DNA from: an uncultured Aliiroseovarius sp.
GTDB taxonomy: Bacteria; Pseudomonadota; Alphaproteobacteria; Rhodobacterales; Rhodobacteraceae
Direction of reading: 5' to 3'
Length of the DNA: 12,527 nt
Assembly (NCBI GenBank): GCA_938023895.1
Contig: CALJDH010000204.1
Coordinates: 1 to 12,527, forward strand
This document shows positions 7,680-12,527 of this stretch, piece by piece (position 1 is the first letter of the stretch; every line of letters starts with the position of its first letter). Below the pieces are notes generated by a model, which did no database searches, was not told the origin of the DNA, and saw only the letters and a list, made by a program, of their open reading frames with translations. Both the position numbers and the translations under genes were made by a program.

Positions 7680-8906
7680 TCAGAGCACCTGATCCAGCGC
7701 GTCGATCAGTTTCGCGACCTCATCTTCAGTCGTGTAATGGGTGAAGCTGACGCGCAGAACGCCATGCGCTGCATCGACGCCCTGTGCCGCAAGCGCACGT
7801 ACGGCGTAGAAATCACCGCCGCCCGCCATGATGCCCTTCGGCGCCAATGCGGCGGCTAGACCCTCGCCCGGCTGGGCCGAAGCTAGCGACACGGTCGGTG
7901 CCCGTTTGGCCGCCGTGGACGGCCCCAGCAGACGGACCGAGTTCTTCGCCGTGGCATAGTCCAGAAGCGGTTGAAGCAGTGCTACTTCGTGATCACGCAT
8001 CAGGGTGTGGGCCGCAGCAGCCAGCTGGGCCGCATCCCCCGTGGCTCCATGATGCATAGCCAATGCCTCCATGTAATCCGCCATCCCGGCCGACGCTGCG
8101 ACCTGAGCGTGGTCCGGACCTGCAGGGGTAAACCGCTTATACAGGCTGTCTGCGTTGAAATAATGCGCTTGATTGGGCAGTGCCTCGCCCAGCGCGCGGC
8201 GGATCACCATGATGCCCTGATGCGGGCCATAGGTCTTGTAGGCCGAAAACAGATAGATATCCGCGCCCAGTTCATCGACGTTCACAAAGCCATGCGGCGC
8301 GTAGCTGACACCATCCACGCAAGTGTATGCCCCTGCGGTGCGCGCGGTGGCGCAGATCGCTTTCACATCGTTGATCTCGCCCACGACGTTCGAGCAATGC
8401 GGGAAGCAGACCAGTTTGACCTTCCCGTCGACCAGAAGGTGCTCCAGTTTGGCGGGGTCCAGATGACCGGTCTCAGCGTCAATCTGCCATTCTCGGACCT
8501 CGAACCCTTCGTCGGCCAGACGGCGCCACGGGCCGGAATTTGCCTCGTGATCCTGATTGGTTACAACGATTGCATCGCCCGGCGACAGATGCTGCCGGAA
8601 CGCCTGCGCCAGAACGTAAGTATTCTGCGTGGTCGAGGGGCCAAAGGACAGCTCGTCCGTATCGACGCCCATCATGGCTGCCAGACGCGCACGCGCCTCG
8701 TCCATTTCGTCACCCGCCAGCCTGGATGCCTCGTAAGGCGCATAAGGTTGCACTTTGCGCTGCGTATAATAGCGGGTCAGGCGGTCAATCACGGGTTTGC
8801 AGGTATAAGACCCACCAGCGTTCTCGAAAAACGCTTGCCCCTGCAGGCTTGGTTCAGAGAACGCGGGAAACTGCGCACGTACCCAATTGATGTCCAGTTC
8901 AGCCAT
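7680..8906 (-). CDS. class-V aminotransferase-fold PLP enzyme, 'cysteine desulfurase-like' (VC1184-type) family
   Basis: The 408-residue protein has the class-V (NifS/SufS-like) fold. Visible features are NQDHEAN (117-123), the cofactor-binding Asp198 in CVDGVSYAPHG, and the PLP lysine Lys224 in SAYKTYGPHQG. Databases usually call this branch a cysteine desulfurase-like protein. However, the C-terminal region where SufS/IscS carry their catalytic cysteine reads AGGGDFYAVRAL (361-372), with no cysteine, and the last cysteine in the protein is Cys196. Persulfide chemistry is therefore doubtful, and it may act as an aminotransferase, lyase or kynureninase-type enzyme. AAGGAG precedes the ATG by about six bases. 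No suf genes are near. It seems to be a single-gene unit with its own hairpin at 7641-7669. Confidence 0.82.
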   Translation of the reverse strand: MAELDINWVRAQFPAFSEPSLQGQAFFENAGGSYTCKPVIDRLTRYYTQRKVQPYAPYEASRLAGDEMDEARARLAAMMGVDTDELSFGPSTTQNTYVLAQAFRQHLSPGDAIVVTNQDHEANSGPWRRLADEGFEVREWQIDAETGHLDPAKLEHLLVDGKVKLVCFPHCSNVVGEINDVKAICATARTAGAYTCVDGVSYAPHGFVNVDELGADIYLFSAYKTYGPHQGIMVIRRALGEALPNQAHYFNADSLYKRFTPAGPDHAQVAASAGMADYMEALAMHHGATGDAAQLAAAAHTLMRDHEVALLQPLLDYATAKNSVRLLGPSTAAKRAPTVSLASAQPGEGLAAALAPKGIMAGGGDFYAVRALAAQGVDAAHGVLRVSFTHYTTEDEVAKLIDALDQVL

Positions 8907-9257
8907 TGTCGGCTCCTTCAGTCATATTTGGGGGGTGCCTATCAGATCAGAGCCACCCCAGATCCGGCAGGTCTTCCAGCCAGTCCGGGGGCTTCGAAAT
9001 CCCGCGGACAGCCCTTGGTGAAACAAGGACAACATCTGGCTAAACGGCGCGGGTTTTCGCGTCAAGGCTCGTGTACTCGGCATACAATCGCACACCGGAA
9101 ATCCACTTCCTTAACGCGTTAAAAAGCGACATTCTGTCGCAATTGACCATCATCCTGTCCATTTTGACGAACGTCGCACACACCACGTCCTTCAGGCTCA
9201 CAAGATGCCACTCGGTCCGTCCGATTGAGCAAGGTTAAACAACCAAGGACAGGGAAT
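8907..9257. other. 351-nt divergent intergenic region
   Basis: This non-coding stretch lies between the minus-strand aminotransferase-fold gene and the plus-strand BCCT gene, and must hold both promoters. It contains a loose inverted repeat GGGGTG/CACCCC (8932-8937 and 8954-8959) in the putative leader of the minus-strand gene. It also contains two perfect palindromes near 9111-9140, and AGGACAGGGAA just before the BCCT start. I could not place convincing -35/-10 pairs: a TTGACC at 9143-9148 has no good -10 partner. Confidence 0.6.
9111..9140. promoter_or_regulatory. tandem palindromes upstream of the BCCT gene, possible operator sites
   Basis: TTAACGCGTTAA (9111-9122) is a perfect 12-base palindrome. 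Three bases later GCGACA-TTC-TGTCGC (9126-9140) is a perfect 6-bp inverted repeat with a three-base centre. Both lie about 120-150 nt before the BCCT start and about 205-235 nt upstream of the divergent gene's start. The symmetry is typical of dimeric regulator sites such as TetR/BetI- or GntR-like proteins. The assignment is inference, since the regulator gene is not in the window. Confidence 0.4.
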
Positions 9258-11084
9258 ATGAGTATCAAACCCCCCTTTACGGAGCTTCACATTCCGAAGG
9301 CACCGTCAGGTTTTTACGAGGGCAACAGCCTTCCAATTGCGCTGATCTCGAAAGGGATCATGGTCGCTCTGGTGATCTGGGCACTGGTTTTCCCAGCAAA
9401 CGCGAATTCCACCCTTGGCAGCCTGAACTGGCGCCTTCTGGAAGGGTTCAACAGCTTCTACATTATCATCGTAGGCTTGTTCCTTTTCTTCCTAGCCGTC
9501 GTGGCCATTCTGCCGTCCACCGGCAAACGCAAAATGGGGCTGCCGGGTGAAAAGCCCGAGTTCTCGAACTTCTAGTGGTTCTCGATGATGTTTGGTGCCG
9601 GTCTGGGCGTCGGCTTGATGGTCTTCGCCACCGCTGAGCCGCTGGGCCTGTGGGGGTCGAACCCGGTCATCCTGACCGGAGATGTCGCGCCCAACACAGC
9701 GGAAAGCCTGCAGTCGGGATATCGCTATACTTTCCTGCACTACGGATTCCACGCGTGGGCCATCTATGTGATGACCGGCCTGTCGCTGGCCTACTACGCC
9801 TATACGCGTGACATGCCACTGACCATCCGCTCGGCGCTGACCCCGCTGTTCGGTAAATACGTGAACGGCTTCTTTGGCCATATCGTCGACGTTCTGGGCG
9901 TTGTCGCCACCATTCTGGGTGTGTCGGTCACCATCGGCTTCGGTGTCAGCCAGTTCATTGACGGCCTGTATGCCATCACCGGCATGGAGTGGATGATGGA
10001 TATGTCGGGCGACGCGCCTGCACCGGCCAAGGTTGGTCTGGTCACCGGTCTGGTCTGCATCATGGGTCTGTCGATCATCTCGGCGGTTTCGGGTGTTGGA
10101 CGTGGGGTGAAATACCTGTCGAACCTGAATCTGGTTCTGTCGCTGATCCTGCTTCTGACCTTCGTCGTCTTCGGCTCGTTCTTCTTCGCGATGTCCACCT
10201 ATGGCGCGGCCCTGATCGACTATATCCTGCACATCGTGCAGTTGTCCTTCGGCGCATACGGCCCGCAGCCTGCTGGTGACTTTGCCGCGAACCTGCCTGA
10301 AGCGGCAGCCCCGCTGGCAGACACCCTGAAAGGTGGTGCAACCAACGCATGGGGCAGCTATGGCGGCTTCGTGTCGGGTCTGGAAGGCGACGCAGCCGCC
10401 CTGCCCGCAGACGTCCTGCGCGAGGTCTACGCCGCTGGTGAACCTGCCCGTCAGTTCGGCTGGCAAGCTGGCTGGACCACCTTCTACTGGGCATGGTGGA
10501 TTGCGTTCTCGCCCTTCGTAGGCCTGTTCCTGGCACGTATCTCGAAGGGACGTTCGGTTCGCGAGTTCATCGTGGGCTGCGTGTTCGCCCCGGCCTTGGT
10601 CTGCTTTGCCTGGATGACCATCCTTGGCGGCACCGCCATTGATCTGGAGCTGAGCGGCGCGGCAGAAGGTGCCATCATCGGTGCCTCGAACACCTCGAAG
10701 CTTTTCGTCACTCTGGGCGAGATGATTTCGGGTCCGTTCCTGCAGATCATTACCGTCATGTGCGTTGTGCTGATCCTGACCTTCCTTGTGACCTCGGCTG
10801 ACAGTGGCATCCTTGTGATGAACACCATCATGTCGGGTGGCGAGCAGGAAACCGGCATCAAGCACCGCATCGTCTGGGGTGTGGTTCTGACCGCTGTGAT
10901 CGGCACGCTGCTTCTGGCTGCGGGGGAAAACAACCCGATGGACGCGCTGAAAAACGCGATGATCATCGGCGCGCTTCCCTTTACGGCGGTCATGGGGCTG
11001 ATGATGGTGTCGCTGACCAAAGCGCTGTACCGCGACGGTCTGCGTGACAAACACGCAAGCACGCAGGCAGAGCCGGCTGAGTAA
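9258..11084 (+). pseudogene. BCCT family osmolyte transporter (betaine/choline/carnitine/DMSP type), interrupted by an in-frame amber codon
   Basis: The frame from ATG 9258 to the stop at 11082-11084 spans 608 codons of a BCCT transporter, with one TAG at codon 106 (9573-9575). Piece one (9258-9575) encodes an N-tail and helices 1-2. Piece two starts at tandem ATGs, 9585 and 9588, and encodes the rest. Before the TAG the protein reads PEFSNF and after it WFSMMFGAG. Family members have Ser there, so a single change TCG to TAG explains it. Helix 3 carries GLGVG (115-119), helix 4 HYGFHAWAIY, and helix 8 the BCCT signature GWTTFYWAWW (405-414). An Ala-rich loop of about 70 residues (roughly 331-402) precedes helix 8 and is longer than in BetP. 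AGGACAGGGAAT precedes the start. The family is firm. The substrate is open, although dmdA/acuI next door suggests DMSP or a related osmolyte. It could still be expressed by readthrough or reinitiation. Confidence 0.88.
9573..9575 (+). other. in-frame TAG (amber) codon inside the BCCT gene
   Basis: The codons around it read AAC TTC TAG TGG TTC TCG ATG ATG. The flanking residues match the conserved BCCT segment (EFS..SWF.MMF.AG) on both sides without any shift of frame, so this is a single nonsense codon and not an indel. The expected Ser codon TCG differs at one base. Base-level sequencing error, a recent mutation, or tolerated readthrough are the alternatives. Confidence 0.9.
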
Positions 11085-11112
11085 CGGATAGCTCAACATC
11101 TGAAAACAAAAG

Positions 11113-11135
11113 CGGCGCCGGAAATTCCGGCGCCG
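11113..11135. terminator. bidirectional intrinsic terminator between BCCT and the acuI operon
   Basis: CGGCGCCGGAA and TTCCGGCGCCG form a perfect 11-bp stem around one central base. TTT follows on the plus strand. On the minus strand the stem is followed by GCTTTTGTTTTC, a better T-rich tail. It lies 28 nt after the BCCT stop and 3 nt after the stop of the convergent immunity-like gene, so it can end both transcripts. Confidence 0.88.
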
Positions 11136-11138
11136 TTT

Positions 11139-11468
11139 CTATGTCAGGGCTTGAAGCTCGGCATCCTCCGGCCATCTCTTGCGCGCGGCTTCTAGCAGAT
11201 CACCGGGATAATAATCGCCCTGGGCCATCGGGTCTTCTCGCAGTACCGCAAGCGCAAAGGGCTTCAGCACATCCGCACCAATATCCTGCGCGATCATGAT
11301 GCGCAGATCTTCGGTGGTAAATTGTCCAAGAGGTTTCTTGCGCAGCGACGTGGTCGTCGCCTCGAGATACGACGCGCAGCACGGCGTGGGCCAGCGCTGC
11401 CCGTCAATCTCTTCCAGCGTTTTGTTGGCGAGGGACGCGATCTCGCGCCCCTCATCTTGTTCAGGCAT
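11139..11468 (-). CDS. CdiI-like contact-dependent-inhibition immunity family protein (orphan)
   Basis: This 109-residue soluble protein has no signal peptide. The stretch TLEEIDGQRW (17-26), then LRKKPLGQFTTEDLRIMI (42-59), IAQDIGADVLKPFAL (59-73) and GDYYPGDLL (84-92) match, from memory, the consensus of the small CdiI_2 immunity family (LRkkPL...EDLR.lI.Q.iG...L.P.AL, GdfYPGDLL). Known members protect cells from a CdiA toxin tip, but many homologues stand alone. No cdiA, cdiB, rhs or toxin gene is visible here. Its ATG (11466-11468) overlaps the acuI stop by 8 nt (ATGCCTGA) and has no clear Shine-Dalgarno of its own, so translation is probably coupled to acuI. It ends directly at the bidirectional terminator. 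The family call is fairly firm. A real immunity role is unproven. Confidence 0.75.
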   Translation of the reverse strand: MPEQDEGREIASLANKTLEEIDGQRWPTPCCASYLEATTTSLRKKPLGQFTTEDLRIMIAQDIGADVLKPFALAVLREDPMAQGDYYPGDLLEAARKRWPEDAELQALT

Positions 11469-12453
11469 TCAAATCCACCACGACACGACCTTTGACACCC
11501 CCTTTTAGGATATCAGCCCCCAGTCCGGGAAGGTCTTCCAGTGTCGCAGGGGTGATCATCGCTTCAAGCTTGTCCATCGGTAGGTCGGTCGCAATGCGCT
11601 GCCATGCGCGCACGCGGTTGTCATAGGGCTGCATGACCGAGTCGATGCCCAACAGGTTCACACCCCGCAGCAGGAACGGAATGACGGTCGCGGGCAGATG
11701 TGCGCCCCCCGCCAGACCGACGGCCGAAACGGATGCGCCGTATTTCATCTGCCCCAGCACGCGCGCCAGCATGTCGCCGCCCACGGCGTCCACACAGCCC
11801 GCCCACGTTTCGGCTTCCAGCGGGCGTTTGGTGGTTTCGTTCAGTTCTTCCCGCGCGACGATGGTGGTGGCGCCCAACGACTTCAGATAGTCCGCCTGAT
11901 CGGCGCGTCCGGTCACGGCAGCAACTTCGTAGCCCAGATTGGCCAGAATGGCGGTGGCAACCGAGCCCACGCCGCCTGCGGCACCCGTGACCAGCACCGG
12001 TCCCTGCCCCGGTTTCAGCCCGTGATCTTCCAGCGCCATCACAGCGAGCATCGAGGTGAAGCCCGCCGTCCCCACTGCCATCGCCTGACGGGTGGTCAGA
12101 CCTTCGGGCAGCGGCACCAGCTTGTCGGCTGAAATGCGTGCCTTCTGAGAGTACCCGCCCCACGACACCTCGCCCACACGCCAACCGGTCAGCACAACCT
12201 TGTCGCCAGGCTTGTAGCGGACGTCATCCGACGCTTCCACGGTGCCCGCATAATCGATCCCCGGCACGTGGGGATAGTTGCGCACCAGACCGCCGCCCTT
12301 GGCCGACAGGCACAGCCCGTCCTTGTAGTTCACGGTGGAGTATTCCACGGCGACAGTCACATTGCCCTCGGGCAGCGCGTCTTCACCGATTTCCTTGATC
12401 GACGCGGCGGCGAGGCCTTCGTCGTTTTGCTCCATCATCAATGCTTTGAACAT
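11461..12453 (-). CDS. acuI: acrylyl-CoA reductase (NADPH), AcuI
   Basis: This 330-residue zinc-free medium-chain reductase of the quinone-oxidoreductase branch reduces acryloyl-CoA to propionyl-CoA, detoxifying acrylate formed from DMSP or 3-hydroxypropionate. It starts MFKALMMEQ. The N-terminal part includes YSTVNYKDGL (38-47) and HVPGIDYAGTV (62-72). The Rossmann nucleotide loop is TGAAGGVGSVA (156-166), with TGR at 181-183 likely to meet the NADPH phosphate. It ends KGRVVVDLNA. The ATG at 12451-12453 has GAGGAG six bases upstream. An in-frame ATG ten codons earlier would overlap the preceding gene and lacks support. It begins 10 nt after the stop of the probable dmdA gene and overlaps the immunity-like gene downstream. 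In Ruegeria pomeroyi dmdA and acuI are adjacent, which supports the specific name over generic YhdH. Confidence 0.88.
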   Translation of the reverse strand: MFKALMMEQNDEGLAAASIKEIGEDALPEGNVTVAVEYSTVNYKDGLCLSAKGGGLVRNYPHVPGIDYAGTVEASDDVRYKPGDKVVLTGWRVGEVSWGGYSQKARISADKLVPLPEGLTTRQAMAVGTAGFTSMLAVMALEDHGLKPGQGPVLVTGAAGGVGSVATAILANLGYEVAAVTGRADQADYLKSLGATTIVAREELNETTKRPLEAETWAGCVDAVGGDMLARVLGQMKYGASVSAVGLAGGAHLPATVIPFLLRGVNLLGIDSVMQPYDNRVRAWQRIATDLPMDKLEAMITPATLEDLPGLGADILKGGVKGRVVVDLNA

Positions 12454-12463
12454 TGTCGTCTCC

Positions 12464-12527
12464 TCAAATCCAGAAAGTGTCATAGACCGTCGCCGCGCGC
12501 GGTCCGTCAGGCGTCATCACGTCGAGC
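12464..12527 (-). CDS. dmdA: C-terminal end of a GcvT-like protein, probably DMSP demethylase DmdA (partial)
   Basis: Only the last 20 codons are in the window: the minus-strand frame reads LDVMTPDGPRAATVYDTFWI and ends in TGA at 12464-12466. The segment LDVMTPDGPR..TV is typical of the C-terminal barrel of the GcvT/aminomethyltransferase family. DmdA, a member of that family that moves a methyl group from DMSP to tetrahydrofolate, lies immediately upstream of acuI in Ruegeria pomeroyi. The spacing to acuI is 10 nt, so the two are surely in one operon. The frame is solid. The name rests on synteny and a short tail, and a sarcosine/dimethylglycine demethylase-like protein is the alternative. 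Confidence 0.6.
   Translation of the reverse strand, partial: LDVMTPDGPRAATVYDTFWI

Noticed and set aside
8932..8959. GGGGTG/CACCCC inverted repeat in the leader of the aminotransferase-fold gene, considered as a riboswitch or attenuator.
   Set aside because: Only six pairs across a 16-base loop, with no known riboswitch core and no T-run. Kept as a remark in the intergenic entry only.
8947..9039. Minus-strand open stretch of about 30 codons ending ISKPPDWLEDLPDLGWL, which reads somewhat protein-like upstream of the aminotransferase-fold gene.
   Set aside because: It is closed upstream by TAG at 9040-9042 and has no ATG, GTG or TTG start in frame. It could be a degraded gene tail, but nothing identifies it.
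7971..9122. 383-codon plus-strand open frame opposite the aminotransferase-fold gene.
   Set aside because: The antisense gene has clear PLP-enzyme motifs and a Shine-Dalgarno. This frame has no family signal and extends into the non-coding region.
9573..9575. TAG read as pyrrolysine or another recoded amino acid.
   Set aside because: Pyrrolysine use is not known in Rhodobacterales, the family residue here is an ordinary Ser outside any active site, and several other genes in the window end in TAG (alaX, trgA and the CdiI-like gene), so general recoding is unlikely.
9492..11099. Very long minus-strand open frame (535 codons) opposite the BCCT gene.
   Set aside because: It is His/Gln/Arg/Asp-rich with no recognisable fold. 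The opposite frame has clear BCCT motifs, so this is a codon-bias artefact.
1..12527. CRISPR arrays, insertion sequences, prophage genes or att sites.
   Set aside because: No spaced direct repeats, transposase or integrase motifs were seen. The partial tRNA-Ser could serve as an integration site, but nothing next to it looks integrated.

Overview
The window looks like chromosomal DNA of a marine alphaproteobacterium of the Roseobacter group (Rhodobacterales). It is GC-rich. It carries a TrgA/TrgB/CysK cluster like the one described in Rhodobacter sphaeroides, an acrylyl-CoA reductase gene of the DMSP pathway, and a long-loop BCCT osmolyte transporter. Genus and species cannot be read from the sequence alone.

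Left part (1-6313, all minus strand). Going in the direction of transcription, a predicted promoter with a palindrome over its -10 box (about 6277-6307) leads into trgA, then trgB (a cyclotransferase-like/Nudix fusion), cysK, an 827-residue MscS-type channel and alaX (editing of mischarged tRNA-Ala). The junctions are tight: 45 nt between trgA and trgB, 72 nt between trgB and cysK, a TGATG overlap between cysK and the channel gene, and an 8-nt overlap between the channel gene and alaX. This reads as one stress operon covering tellurite/oxyanion resistance, cysteine supply, membrane tension and translation quality control. A partial tRNA-Ser(GGA) follows at the left edge.

Middle (6314-8906, minus strand). 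There is a cyclopropane-fatty-acid synthase gene and a class-V aminotransferase-fold PLP enzyme. The second is of the kind often labelled 'cysteine desulfurase-like', but it has no visible catalytic cysteine. The two are separated by a strong 10-bp hairpin.

Right part (8907-12527). A 351-nt non-coding stretch with two perfect palindromes precedes a plus-strand BCCT transporter gene (9258-11084). This gene is interrupted by a single in-frame amber codon at 9573-9575 and is otherwise open for about 600 codons. A bidirectional terminator (11113-11135) separates it from a convergent minus-strand operon. That operon consists of the last 20 codons of what is probably dmdA (DMSP demethylase), then acuI, then a small gene for a CdiI-like immunity-family protein that overlaps acuI by 8 nt. 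The BCCT gene next to dmdA/acuI suggests an osmolyte (DMSP, betaine or choline) uptake-and-catabolism neighbourhood.

The points most worth following up are the amber codon that cuts the BCCT gene exactly between its two accessory helices and its LeuT-fold core, the immunity-like gene coupled to acuI with no toxin in view, and the extension of the tellurite locus into an MscS channel and AlaX.
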